DNA of 64,000 bases, taken from Rutidosis leptorrhynchoides. Taxonomy: Eukaryota > Streptophyta > Magnoliopsida > Asterales > Asteraceae. The translations under genes were made by a program, and so were the position numbers. The notes under the pieces were generated by a model, which saw nothing but the letters and a program-made list of their open reading frames with translations, was not told the DNA's origin and searched no databases. The stretch is from assembly GCF_046630445.1 (NCBI RefSeq), contig NC_092338.1, positions 153,188,501 to 153,252,500 on the forward strand, given 5' to 3'. Below are positions 26,485 to 39,004 of this stretch, one piece after another. Numbering within the stretch: position 1 is the stretch's first letter; each line of letters opens with the position of its first letter.

Positions 26485-26508
26485 GTAAAGGTTTAAGTGT
26501 GGAGAATT
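26485..26508 (+). other. Polypurine tract region of element F
   Basis: AAAGGTTTAAGTGTGGAGAA runs up to the 3' LTR start; the position fits plus-strand priming. Confidence 0.6.
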
Positions 26509-28429
26509 TGATAACTCCTAAATTATACAGTTTTTTGATAACATTTTGAGGAGTTATATTAGTATTTTTAAGTCATTTTGATGCCAAAACACACTAAAAT
26601 GGGAAAAAGATATTTCTAATGATTATGTCCAAGTTATGTATTAAACATGATCAAAAATGAAGAAAATTGCAGATCGGCTGTATGAAGCCGCCGGCATGGG
26701 CAATATGAAGCCGCCGGCTTTGAGGGTAAAAGTAACAGAATGTTCCAAAATTGATAATAATTGAAAGAACTTGGAGATCAAGAAAAAGGCACTTGAAGCC
26801 GCCGGCTTCCCAATGAAGCCGCCGGCCTGGTTTACACGTTTTCTCAACTTATTGATCAAGTTCAAGTAAAAATGGAAACAAAATCAAGATAAAATCAGAA
26901 AGATCCGGCGAATCAAGTGAAGCCGCCGGCTTCAGTATGACGATTACAAGAATTGACTTGCTGATCAAGTATAACTTGCACGAGGAGTCACCGACTCAAG
27001 GCAAGCCGCCGGCTTCCCACTGAAGCCGCCGGCTTGGCCACCGCTCCAGAATAATATAAATTGAAGACCCTGGTCTCAGATTTCATATGTTCAAAAGTTT
27101 TAGAAGTAGATAGTTCATTTTTTAGGGGTTTTCTCTAAACCCTTAGGTTAGATTTACTCTTTTGTAATCAAGATTTAAGATTTTATTCAAGTAATTTTAC
27201 ATCTGCCTTCTTTTCAAAGTATGATTCTATCTTTAATTTATTGTTTTGTCTATTTTATTTTCTGTATTTGTTTCTGTTTGTATTTTACCATGAACTAAAT
27301 GTTCATAGTGATTACGTGGACGAAAGTCAGACTTCATCTGGAATTCAGATGAAGCCGCCGGCTTCACACTCAAGCCGCCGGCTTGGTGTGAAGGAAGTCG
27401 CCGGCTTCGTGCTTCATTCTGTACAGTTTCTGGTTCTTTTCCAGATCTGTATGGTTGAGTTTCTGTAATGATATTTAACTGTTTTGAATCTGTTTTGCTT
27501 GATTATACTTGTTTTCCATGCTTAATGATTAAATAACATGATTTTAAGGTTGATTAGTCCTTGATCTGATAAATATATTATTTGATTCATGCTACTTGTT
27601 TAGATCTAGTCTATTAAACTTGTTAAATTGAATTGCATACAACTAAGTTAAAGAGTTTAATAGTGATAAATTTATTTGATTTGAATTATGCTTATATAAT
27701 AGAAGTTGATATTGTTAGGTTTAATCGAAAATCCTTCGTTTGGATTTGTTTAATTAATGATTGCATGAAAACTTAGTAGTAATTGACTTTCAGCTAGTAA
27801 CTTGAGTTGATCTACTAGGTGTTTAATAGCTTATATAATTTGTCAGTCTATTTGCATATTGATCCTCATCACAAGATTGGTATGTATCATGTAATTGAAT
27901 TGAACATGAAGAATTAAGATGTTAGTTGTGCACATCACATATCTAGCATATGCTTTAAATCCTACTTATTGATTACTATGCAACACTTAGTTTAACCTAT
28001 TAAGGGATAATAATTGGTCTATGATTGTTACTCTACTTAGTGTTAATATAAGTCATGAAACTTATCTAATATGAATTCAGTATGAATTGATTGTCCTTGT
28101 AATCACTTGTATATTTACTTGTATCTTTATCTTTATTTTGAATCTTCAATTCCTTATTTTGTTTTTTTTATCTTTAAAAAGCAAACTCTTTCCTAAGAGA
28201 AATCTATCCCATAAAAGACATAAAAATATATCTTTAATTCTTTAATAAGAATTAAATAATAAAGCAACTCTTATCGATACCACCCTTCTCATGGGACGAT
28301 AACCTTACATACTATCTCTGATCGGGTTTTGTTGCTAGTTAGGGTGTTAAAGTGTATTAATAAAAGGTTTTATAAATTTAAAAGTTGAAGAATAAGCTAA
28401 GCACTACTGCACACACTTTCAACACATCA
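26509..28429 (+). repeat. 3' LTR of element F
   Basis: Same ends as the 5' LTR; about ten GAAGCCGCCGGCTT-type palindromes between 26680 and 27410. The 5' copy has about 30 bp extra in two places (a duplicated AAAATGGG word and one extra palindrome unit). Confidence 0.9.
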
Positions 28430-28434
28430 CCACA
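28430..28434 (+). other. Target site duplication of element F (right copy, CCACA)
   Basis: Matches 20676-20680 exactly. Confidence 0.9.
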
Positions 28435-28627
28435 ATTTACAAACACAAGTCTATACCCGGTATCATGCATGCACAGTATTTGAATACAAGTAATAAAAGT
28501 AATAACCCGAACAAAAAGAAACATTACTTAAAAGAACAAAATACTTCATTTCATCAAGTGTTCAATACAAACAGCGCGATGCGTGTACAATACATAAACG
28601 TAAAAATTACAAGTCAACATTCAAAAA

Positions 28628-28761
28628 CTACTCAACAATAGCCTCTGCGCTAACACGCACATCCTGCGTCGCCTCCACCCCATCATAAAAATAGTAAGAC
28701 GTTCGTGCGCCTCCTGCCTCGAGCTGGGCTCCTCCTCCAACGGCGCGTACTTGTCTTGAAT
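28628..28761 (-). other. Possible last exon of an antisense ORF in element E
   Basis: On the minus strand a TTTCAG acceptor at 28762-28767 is followed by an open frame ending VSAEAIVE and a TAG stop at 28628. The frame contains SYYFYDGVEATQDV. I do not recognise the protein. A partner exon ending in a GTAAG donor lies at 29518. Steinbauerová and co-workers described extra, often antisense, ORFs near the 3' LTR of Tat elements, so an antisense ORF here would fit the lineage. Confidence 0.35.
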
Positions 28762-28876
28762 CTGAAAGGCACCACAAAAAGCGTGGTGAGAATTCTCTGC
28801 GCATCCATGTATAGATCTGTCTCTGAATTCTCCCTTTTAAACAGCTTCAACCCCCTTGCGGGGGTATAGCCTATAT

Positions 28877-29338
28877 AGCCTTTTCAAATCGAGCAGCTAA
28901 TGGATCAAAAAGTTGTTAATCTTTCTGATGGTGAGTTGCATCGAGTTGCATTAACTTCGAGTCTCGGCAAGCCTGCTGATATCTATCTGATAGATGAACC
29001 AAGTGCGTACCTATCTTCTAAGAAACACATTGTTACCTCAAAAGTGATAAAGAGATTTATGTTGCATGCTAAGAAGACTGCATTTGTGGTTGAACGTAAC
29101 ATTATAATGGCAACTTATTTAGCGAACCGAGTTATCGTTTATAAAGGAATCATGTTTGATTGAATGTGTTGCAAATGCGCCTCAATCGTTACGGACTGAA
29201 GTGAATCTCTTCTTGTCTCACCTGACCATTACATTCAGGCAGGACCCAATTAATTTTCGACCAAGAATCAACAAGCTTAATCCAACAAAGGATAGGGATC
29301 AGAAACTTGCTGGATCTTACTATTACTTGGACGACTAA
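28877..29338 (+). pseudogene. ABCE2: ABCE-family (RLI/ABCE2) C-terminal pseudogene fragment inside element E
   Basis: Plus-strand translation matches the last about 150 residues of plant RNase L inhibitor / ABCE proteins, which split ribosomes for recycling in the cytosol. Visible motifs: [13 protein letters not shown], signature LSDGELHRV (normally LSGGELQRV), [17 protein letters not shown] (Walker B), ASKVIKRF-like helix, YLANRVIVY, then FRPRINKL and the exact C-terminus AGSYYYLDD. It is dead: the signature Gly is Asp, the H-loop His after VVE is Arg, and the frame shifts between RVIVY and VANAPQSL near 29160. No intron interrupts it. It lies in E, same strand, within the presumed intron of the antisense ORF, and was probably captured as a processed fragment. 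Confidence 0.88.
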
Positions 29339-29517
29339 CTTAGTTACATATATCGGTTCGAGTTACCAGCTTGTTAAACTACAAAACCACGTTCTAAAGA
29401 GGGCCATGCGCGCCCTCGCCACCAGCTGCACAATGAAAGACAAGCAATTACACGTTAGAGCAGGCAATATAGAAAACTAAAAAGATAATGGAAAGGAATG
29501 CAAACAAGTGCGCTTAC

Positions 29518-29750
29518 CAGCCTTCTTCTCCTTCTTGCAGGACTTCTCCCCAGTCTTGACAGCATGCTTGCACCCCTTCTTGTGGGAAGAAGTTCCCTGA
29601 TCAGCCGAGTCCCTTTGGGTTACGATAGAAGGGGTGGGTACCCAAGTATCATGATCGATGGACTCCACATCTGTGCATAGAACCCCCTCCGAATATACGC
29701 CACCTCGAGCGCATGTAACTCGACGCCAGTAGAAGGAACATTGCTCTCCA
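29518..29750 (-). other. Possible upstream exon of the antisense ORF in element E
   Basis: A minus-strand open stretch encodes ESIDHDTWVPTPSIV and a Lys/Cys-rich end (KKGCKHAVK, KSCKKEKKAG), then stops exactly at a G|GTAAG donor (29518/29517). The basic, Cys-containing end could bind nucleic acid, but no family is recognised. Start not determined. Confidence 0.35.
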
Positions 29751-29835
29751 TGTCAGTGGTAGGTGGGTAGCGAAGGGCACTAGATTACATAACCTTCAAG
29801 TATATGGCTTCTTTGTCGGTAGAAGGATCATTATC

Positions 29836-32175
29836 TGTAACGAACTGACAAAATCGTCATTGACGGCGCCGTCTACTTAGGTCCCGTTGCGTGGTCATAA
29901 GTCTTTAAAACAACGTTTGACCAAAATATGTCGCATTCATTTCAAATGTAAAGATGTTTCAAAGTTTACAAAGTAGTTTAACGACTAAATAAGTTATAAC
30001 GTTTTAAGTACAACTGAAACCTATGCGACACAATTTAAAGTAAAGTCAAAAGACGCTCCATGTATGCATGTATACTCGACATCCAAGCAAGTATCAAAAT
30101 AGAGTGCGGAAGCATAAATCACTTAGCATTCAAAGACCTGAGAAAAACATAGAAAATATGTCAACGAAAACGTTGGTGAAATCATAGGTTTAGTAAGTAA
30201 GTAAGTTAAATCACGAGATTTGTAACGTTGAAATAATAGTAAACCATTCTAAAAGTTGTTGTTATCACGAGCACCCAATTATCAAGGCTTAACTGTCACG
30301 AACCCCATTAATATAGTGTTAGAACCTACACTTATCCCCGAAAATATATTTCATCCGATTAACGGTAGCGAACTGTCCGAATGAGGGTTTGTCAAACCCG
30401 TATGGCCACACAACATAAGTTATCGCTTACACCCTGCAAGTGTAACTAATGATAATTGAATTGAGGTATTTTTGTTCTAACTCATACGTAGAATGGTGGT
30501 TTTCGTACTTGCTTTCACGTTGTAAAACGAAATGTTTATGTTTTCTCATCCCAAATATAAGTATAAAAGAGTAAAAGTAGGACTATGATCTCACCGTAGT
30601 TGCACGCCAAAGTATTTGAATTTTAAACGTTGTGCAAATGAAAGTTGCTTAGCCTTGACCTAAATAAATAAGTTGTATCAATTACCGGTTATGACACAAG
30701 GTCGGTCAAAGTTGTTCAATTAGTCCTATGGTTTGTTAAGACTCGATTATATAGCATGTGAATCACGTTGTCAAGTTTCATATAAGATACAAGTACAAGA
30801 GAGAGGTAATAACGATTAAACAAAGTATTGGTTTAGTTTGAATAAAAGTCAAATTCAGTCAAAGTCAAAGTCAACATAAAAGTCAACACGTTCGGGTCGG
30901 GTCTCGGACTATTTTCTGAGCTAATGAATCATATATAAGCATGTTAGAACAAATTACATGTTAATCGGAGGTGCGTAGCATAGTTATAATTTATCGTGAA
31001 AAATGAAAGTTGAACAGCCCCCAAACGCGGCATATGTCGCGCCGTGACATTCGTGGGCTGCGCTACGCCGACAGGCATGAGCTGGTGCCTGGGCTGTTTC
31101 AAATGTTCAAGTCTCGAAACAAACTTCATTTTAACGCAACTAATGAATCGTAAACATTCAAAACATGTATCTTATATCGTTGGGAAGGTATTTTAACGAG
31201 GAATACAACTACACACATATCATCAATCAAATTCATCATTAAAAACAACGAAAATCCCATCGAATGATCATTTTATAATGTTTCAAGCTCATAAATGCAA
31301 ACGGTGATTCGAGAATCCAATTCACACCTAAGATATGCCATTTCGAAGGTAATTAAACATACATTGCAACTAAGCACTTACTAACAACATTTCATAGCCT
31401 TCAATGCATCAAAAGTTCATATTTAAAGCTATCAAACCCTAACCAAGAATCATGAATCCAACAATTTTGTAAATGAAGTTTTTCTAAATCAACCTACATA
31501 CCAAAACGAAGCTAGTGATGCTAGTAACACATTTAATACATGAACTTTAACATTTACAACATTTAATCAACCAAAAATCAAGGATTAAACTAACACATTT
31601 CAAGTTCATGCTAGTTTATGCAAAATAATAAGATCGAGCAAATAAATCACATATTCATGTTAGACTCGAGCCATAGACACTAACTAACACACTTTTAAGT
31701 TTAAAGGTCTAATTTATGAAAATTAGAGATATTGAAAAGCTTACCCCAAGCTATGAAATTGGTACCAAATTGAAGAGGATGATGCAAGGATCACAAATAT
31801 GAAATTTGTTTTGATGTTTGATTGCTAGATTGGATTTAGATGATGAATTAAGGATTGGGAGTTTGAGAGAAAAATAATGGAAGTAGTAGAAAGAGGAAGT
31901 GAATGAATGAGTGGAGGTGGTGAGGTGGTTGACTAGTTGACCTAGTCACCACTTTGGCCACTTGACATGATTAGTCCTACAAGTTTTAAAAGCGGGTGCG
32001 CGAATTAACCGAACGGATATTTTAAATACGCTAGAGTGAATGAGAGATGTTATAATTAAATAACGTGAATATTAGAAACGCTAAATAACAGAAGATATGA
32101 ATCTAGATACGAAAGATATTATCTAAAAAAAAGACAGCGTTAAAATAATTTAACGGGAAAAGTCGGGTTGTTACA
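29836..32175 (-). repeat. 3' LTR of element C
   Basis: Plus-strand ends TGTAACGAACTG…GGGTTGTTACA; 2340 bp, no gene. Aligns end to end with 36186-38526. Confidence 0.9.
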
Positions 32176-35100
32176 TTACCCACACCTTAAAAGAAATTTC
32201 ATCCCGAAATTTAGTTGGAAGCAGTAGTCGATGTCTCTTCCTCGAGACCTTTCATTGTCAATTCTACGAATAAGTGAAGGTACTTCCTTTTCATTTGGTC
32301 TTGTCTCTCCTACGTAAACTCGGGTCCACTTTTGGCATTCCAACGAACTTGACAGTCGAGATTTTACATTGTCTCAAGGTTTGGTTTCACGATCCATAAT
32401 TTTAACCGGTTCTCCTATGAAGTGGAGTTTGTCATAAATAGTAAGCTCATCTAAAAGAATAACAAGTTCCTATTCCGCAGGACACTTCTCTAAGTTTGAT
32501 ACCTGGAATGTAGGATAAACGGGAACTTAATTGAGTCGGAAGATCTAAACGGTATGCAGCAGGTCCAATACGCCCCAAGATTTCAAAAGGATCAATATAT
32601 CGCGGATTTAAATTTCCTCATTCCCGAAATGGATTACACCTTCCCAAGGTGCGACTTTTAACATCTGTGGTCAACCACTTGAAATTCATGAGGTTTACGT
32701 CTAACATCAGCATAGCTATTTTGAGGACGACGGGCCGTCTTGGGCCCTTCTTGGATTTGAACGATCTCAACGGTCATTTCTTGAATGAGCTCGGATCCGG
32801 TGATTTTCTTGTCACCTACTTCGGCCCAACGAATAGGAGAACAACATTTGCGGCCATATAAAGTTTCGAAAAGGTGCGACGTTAATACACGAGTGATAAC
32901 TACCATTGTAAGAGGAATCGGCTAAAAACGACAATACAAGTTTGTAACATGTCTTTCCAAGATTTGAATCGTACATTTGCTTGGTTCGTCGGTTTGTGGA
33001 TGATACGCGGTACTCATGTTTAAAAGTGTTCCTAAGGCTTCTTGTAAAACTGGAAGTGAAACGAGCATCTCGATCCGAAATAAAAGACAATGGCACACTG
33101 TGTTAGAATAGAATCTCTTCAATGAATAGTTGTGCAAGTTTTTCCCATCTCATCGATTTCTGAATACGTTTAATAAGATTATTCCCCTTCGTGGTGAAAA
33201 CTGGTATAGTGTGTGGAGTCCCTCTCCATTGAGAGATCGGATGGTAAGATTTCCTTATACGGAAGTATGAGTGTAATGACAGGAGGATTTTTCATATTTT
33301 TTATATAGTCACATCGCGCGTCTTGTGGTCAAATGTTGAGACTTGGTGGAAAACAAGGTTGTACACATAGTTATATATGTTTTGGAGTTGAGTAGTAGCT
33401 GGCCGTATATCAGAAGCATAAGGACAATAAGTCAAAGAAGAAAGAGGTATCCTTGAATTGTGTGTTATCTTGGGTTCCAGTAACATCAGACAGTAATAGT
33501 GAAATAACAGAGTTATGTTACGTGGTACGTGGTGATGAGAAGGTTGATCGGGCCCATAATTAAGTACTCCAATTCTTCATGCAAAAATAACGAATTTCAG
33601 TTTCCTTGACTTCGAGTCGAGAGAGGATGCCTTTCAGACGTTCACTTAGAAATATTTTCATATTTGAGTTCCATTTTGGGCTACACGAATTTGACTAGTA
33701 AGGTTGGTGTGAATAATCACGTTCAAGGTTCAGACACAGAGAGGTTTAATTTTTCCCTTAGTGAGTTAACGAGGTTAAAGGACGAGCAATATGGGAAAAG
33801 TCGGAAATGAATCTTCGGTAACAACCGGCGAGATCCAAATTTTTACGAATTCAAGTCGGAGTCGTGAGGGCTTCCCGATTACATATGGCTTCGATTTTTG
33901 CGAGATCTACTTTAATACCTTGACTACTAACAACATGTTTTAGAAATTGGACTTCGTTTAACAAAAATTCACACTTGGAGAATTCGGCATAGAGTTGCTC
34001 TTTTCTAAAGAGTTCGAGCGTAAGACGGAGATGTTGTTCGTTTTCTTCTTCACTTTTTGAATAGATTAAGACATCATCTATGAATACGATAATGTATTTG
34101 TCTAGATAAAGCTTGCATATGCGATTCATAAGATCCATGAATACGGACGGAGCCTAGTTAAACTTAACGACACTAAAAAAATTCATAACTATTGTAGCGA
34201 GTTTGGAAAGCGGTTTTGGAGACATCTTCTCCCTTAACCCTCAATTGATGATAACCGGAATGGAGGTCGATTTTGGAATACACACGGGATCCTTGTAATT
34301 GATCAACAGGTTATCGATACAGGGAAGAGGATATTGGTTCTTAACCGGAAGTTATTTAGTTCACGATAATCTATACACATTTGTAGTGAGCCATTTTCTT
34401 CTTAACGAATAGGTTTTGAGCTTTCTAGTTCTATAGGTATCAAGTCAATTTCAAACTCTTTACCCAATAAGTTTAACTTACACCCTTCGATAAAATTTGT
34501 CAGCACGCAATAGTTTTTCGTTGGTCACTTGAATGGAATAAGTAGTATCTAGGGGGAGTGGTGGAGTGCAAAGAGTATGATCCAAAGCCTTGGATATGAA
34601 ACATTTATCGGCACCCGAATCGAATAAACAAGAAACATAAGAGTTGTTAAGAAGAACGTACCCGTGACTAGTTCATTGTCATCTCGGGCATCATTGGCGT
34701 TAATGTTGAAAGCTCATCCGCGTACATTAGGGTTTGATTTCTTCTTTGGGCATGCATTCTTAAAATGACCCGGTTAGCCACATTCGAAACAAACACCCGT
34801 TTTGTGTGCATTGGGCCCCTTTTTAGTGACGGGGACGGCACTTCTACAATCATGGGCCACATGGCCACTTCTTTGACATTTGTTGCAAAATGGTTTGCCA
34901 CATTCACCCAAATGATGTTTGTGGCACTTGTTACAATAAGGTAGGTTTTCGGCATACCCTTTCTTGCCATTGGAGGTGAAAGGCTTCTTGGCAGAGTTAT
35001 TGTGGTTGTAGTTGCTTGATTGAGAGGCTTCCCATTTTCTTTTGTTGCCACCCGATTGATCCTCGGCCGTTGGTGCTGGCGCTTCAATTTCATCCACCGT

Positions 35101-35763
35101 TTCTATAAATTGGTGGGCCATCCTTAAAGCCTTTTGTAGGTTAGTGGGTTCGGATGACATTACCCCGGGTTAAATGCTCTTAGGGAGGCCATCCTTGTAA
35201 AGTTCAACTCTTAGGGACTCGAGAGTCATGAGGTTTGGACACATTAAGGCTAGTTCGGCAAACCGTTGATTATAAGCTTCGAGGTCATTCCGGACCGTTT
35301 TTAAATTTCTTAGCCCGTGTTCGGGCCTTCGAGTCTCATCGCGTGGGAAGTATTCGGTGATCATCTTTTCTCTTAATTCGGTCCAAGAGAGTGCTTGGGC
35401 TTCATCGGTACCCACCGATCGCACGTACGTGTTCCACCATGAGAGAGCAATACCGGCGAAAGTGTGGGTGGAATACTTGACCTTGTCTTGGTCCCGGCAA
35501 CCGCTTATGCCAAAAACGGCTTCCGTTTGCTCAAACAATCGGGTGAGAGCAATCGGTCCCCCGGTTCCATCGAAAGTAGGAGGTTTGCACCCCATGAAGT
35601 TCTTGTAGGAGCACCCCTCGTTTGAATTACCGGCTCCATGATTGTTGTTGTTGTTGTTGGAGGAGTGACCGGCCATGGCCGCATCTACGGCGGTGGCTAT
35701 CATTCGTTGAAGAGCTTGTTCGAGAGTTTCGGGAATAGTATTGTGTTGACCTCGGTGCGCCAT
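32176..35763 (-). pseudogene. Element C gag-pol remains (fossil)
   Basis: GAG starts MAHRGQHNTIPETLEQ at 35763 and carries the Tekay GAG words GCSYKNFMGCKPPTFDGTGG and SWWNTYVRSVG. Zinc-knuckle sequences (CNKCQRSGHVAHDC, CFECG) lie about 34780-34900. RT remains are at about 33850-34350 (FIDDVLIYS) and integrase C-terminal remains at about 32650-33130 (YGRKCCSPIRWAEVG). Many breaks throughout. Confidence 0.82.
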
Positions 35764-36171
35764 TGTTCCTTGAAAATGCAAGAATATCGTTGATTAGTAT
35801 TCTCAATAATACTAATCGTGATATGGAATAAAGATAGAGAGATAATTTTCCTTGACCCGCCCTCGATTCTCTATGTCGTAATGTCGGAATGTCTACATGA
35901 GTCACCATAACATAATCCCGGCAGTTATATTATCCTAATTCACATGTGCATTTAACATTACCTCATAGAGTCAAGATGGCGTGTCAATCAAATCAACAAC
36001 GTAAGATTAAGATGGAATAAGAGTTAGATATGAATATAAGAGTTCGAGTATAAATGCACAAGTAGTCAAGTAAGTCCTACTTCGAGTCTATATACCGGTT
36101 GTAGTCTAGACTCACTAATGCACCCTATGACTCGGGATTGACACCAATGAACTCTAATCCCTACAACCAAC
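35764..36171 (-). other. Leader of element C
   Basis: About 400 bp between primer site and GAG; no coding frame that I trust. Confidence 0.5.
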
Positions 36172-36183
36172 GCTCTGATACCA
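36172..36183 (-). other. Primer binding site of element C
   Basis: Minus-strand TGGTATCAGAGC, the classical initiator tRNA-Met site, 2 bp from the LTR end at 36186. Confidence 0.9.
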
Positions 36184-36185
36184 TC

Positions 36186-38526
36186 TGTAACGACCCGACA
36201 AAATTGTCATTGACGGCGCCGTCTACTTAGGTCCCGTTACGTGGTCATAAATCCTTAAAACAACGTTTGACCAAAATATATCGCATTCATTTCAAAGGTA
36301 AAGATGTTTCAAAGTTTACAAAGTAGTTCAACGACTAAATAAGTTACAACGTTTTAAGTACAAATGAAACCTATGCGTCACAATTTAAAATAAAGTCAAA
36401 AGACGCTCCATTTATGCATGTATACTCGACATCCAAGGAAGTATCAAAATAGAGTGCGGAAGCATAAATCACTTAGCATTCAAAGACCTGAGAAAAACAT
36501 AGAAAATATGTCAACGAAAACGTTGGTGAAATCATAGGTTTAGTAAGTAAGTAAGTTAAATCACGAGATATGTAACGTTGAAATAATAGTAAGCCAATCT
36601 AAAAGTTGTTGTTATCACGAGCACCCAATTATCAAGGCTTAACTGTCACGAACCCCATTAATATAGTGTTAGAACCTACACTTATCCCCGAAAAGATATT
36701 TCATCCGATTAACGGTAGCGAACCGTCCGAATGAGGGTTTTTCAAACTCGTATGGCCACACAACATAAGTTCTCGCTTACACCCTGCAAGTGTAACTAAT
36801 GATAATTGAATTGAGGCATTTTTATTCTAACTCGTACGTAGAATGGTGGTTTTTGTACTTGCTTTCACGTTGTAAAAAGAAACGTTTATGTTTTCTCATC
36901 CCAAATATAAGTATAAAAGAGTAAAAGTGGGACTATGATCTCACCGTAGTTGCACGCCAAAGTATTTGAATTTTAAACGTTGTGCAAATGAAAGTTGCTT
37001 AGCCTTGACCTAAACAAATAAGTTGTATCAATTACCGGTTACGACACAAGGTCGGTCAAAGTTGTTCAATTAGTCCTATGACTCGTTACGACTCGATTAT
37101 ATAGCATGTGAATCACGTTGTCAAGTTTCATGCAAGATACAAGTACAAGAGAGAGGTTATAACGATTAAACAAAGTATTGGTTTAGTTTGAATAAAAGTC
37201 AACTTCAATCAATGTCAAAGTCAACGAAAAAGTCAACACGTTCGGGTAGGGTCTCGGACTATTTTTCTGAGCTAATTAATCATATATAAGCATGTTAGAA
37301 CAAATTACATGTTAATCGGAGGTGCGTAGCATAGTTAGAATTTATCGTGAAAAAGGAAAGTTGAACAGCCCCCAAACACGGCATATGTCACGCCGCTACA
37401 TTGGTGGGCCGCGTCGCGCCGACAGGCGTGAGCTGGTGCCTGGGCTGTTTCAAATGTTCAAGTCTCGAACCAAACTTCATTTTAACGCAACTAATGAACC
37501 GTAAACATTCACAACATGTATCTTATATCGTTGGGAAGGTGTTTTAATGAGGAATACATCTAAACATATATCATCAATCAAATTCATCATTAACAACAAC
37601 AAAAATCCCATCGAATGATCATTTTATAACGTTTCAAGCTCATAAATGCAAACGATGATTCGGGAATCCAATTTACGCCTAAGATATGCCGTTTCGAAGG
37701 TAATTAAACATACATTGAAACTAAATACTTACTAACAACATTTCATAGCCTTCAATGCATCAAAAGTTCATATTTAAAGCTATCAAATCCTAACCAAGAA
37801 TCATGAATCCAATAATTTTGTAAATGAAGTTTTTCTAAATCAACCTACATACCAAAACGAAGCTAGTGATGCTAGTAACACATTTAATACATGAACTTTA
37901 ACATTTACAACATTTAATCAACCAAAATTCAAGGATTAAACTAATCTATTTCAAGTTCATGCTAGTTTACGCAAAATAACAAGATCGAGCAAATAAATCA
38001 CATATTCATGTTACACTCGAGCCATAGACACTAACTAACACACTTTTAAGTTTAAAGGTCTAATTTATGAAAATTAGAGATTTTGAAAAGCTTACCCCAA
38101 GCTATGAAATTGGTACCAAATTGAAGAGGATGATGCAAGGATCACAAATATGAAATTTGTTTTGATGTTTGATTGCTAGATTGGATTTAGATGATGAATT
38201 AAGGATTGGGAGTTTGAGAGCAAAATAATGGAAGTAGTAGAAAGAAGAGGTGAATGAATGAGTGAAGGTGGTGAGGTGGTTGACTAGTTGACCTAGTCAC
38301 CACTTTGGCCACTTGACACGATTAGTCCCTCAAGTTTTAAAAGCGGGTGCGCGAATTAACCGAACGAATATTTTAAATACGCTAGAGTAAACGAGAGATG
38401 TTATAATTAAATAACGTGAATATTAGAAACGCTAAATAACGGAAGATACGAATCTAGATCCGAAAGATATTATCTAAAAAAAAGACGGCGTTAAAATAAT
38501 TTAACGGGAAAAGTTGGGTTGTTACA
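36186..38526 (-). repeat. 5' LTR of element C
   Basis: Plus-strand ends TGTAACGACCCG…GGGTTGTTACA; 2341 bp; no gene. Confidence 0.9.
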
Positions 38527-39004
38527 ACTGTTACTAGGGGAATAGGTCTAAAAGAATGAAGAAGAAGATAATCCACCAAAATGTCCTCCAAATCCTAGCA
38601 AAAGATCATTGAAGAAGATCTCCCCGACGTTCTTACTTTCAGTAACAGAGGAAGAAGAATACGGAATTTTGTATAAGAAGAAAGGAAAGGGAGCTAGAAA
38701 AAGTGTCGAATTAATTGCTCAAAGAAGAAGAGAGTGTGTAGGTGATAAACACTTCATAAAAAGGTTAATGTGGTATTTATAAGGATAAATTTGAACGAAA
38801 AGCATGGAAAAATGGAAAGCGCGTCACAGCCGTACACGTGCCGCAAATATAACGGAGGAAAAACTAACATGCTACAGTAATCGTGTCAGGATAATGATTA
38901 AGTTGAAAGCTTCCAATAGCCAGGCTACAGTGATCGTGTCAGAGTGATAATAAGTGTTTACGGCTTCCTGCGCTTGACAGACTGACAAGCCGTAAAAACC
39001 ACCC
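38527..39004 (+). other. Element E, 3' non-coding part before the tandem array
   Basis: No convincing coding frame. Contains two loose copies of a GCTACAGT(A/G)ATCGTGTCAG word (38871 and 38929). Confidence 0.4.

Larger units (their letters stand above)
20681..28429 (+). mobile_element. Element F: Athila-related gag-protease-only LTR retrotransposon
   Basis: Complete boundaries: 5' LTR 20681-22633, primer site 22640-22657, GAG-protease frame 23017-25440, about 1 kb non-coding, polypurine tract, 3' LTR 26509-28429, and target duplication CCACA on both sides. GAG and primer site are Athila-like. There is no room for RT, RNase H or integrase (internal region only about 3.9 kb), so it is a non-autonomous derivative of the kind described as TR-GAG elements. 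LTRs differ by roughly 2-3% by eye plus two small length differences, suggesting about one million years. About one break in the coding frame; otherwise it looks structurally whole. Confidence 0.85.
29836..38526 (-). mobile_element. Element C: Tekay-like Ty3/gypsy fossil
   Basis: Minus-strand order is 5' LTR 38526-36186, primer site 36183-36172, GAG from 35763, protease, RT, integrase remains to about 32220, and 3' LTR 32175-29836. LTRs are 2341 and 2340 bp and differ by about 3% by eye. The internal region is only 4 kb and has many breaks; the element is dead. The five bases outside each end (TTATC left, ACTGT right) do not match, so no target duplication is visible. It interrupts element E. 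Confidence 0.82.

Noticed and set aside
28435-28620. tRNA or snoRNA gene in the E segment
   Set aside because: No A/B box pair or foldable cloverleaf was seen.
38871-38960. Possible repeat array (GCTACAGT…ATCGTGTCAG)
   Set aside because: Only two loose copies; not enough for an array.
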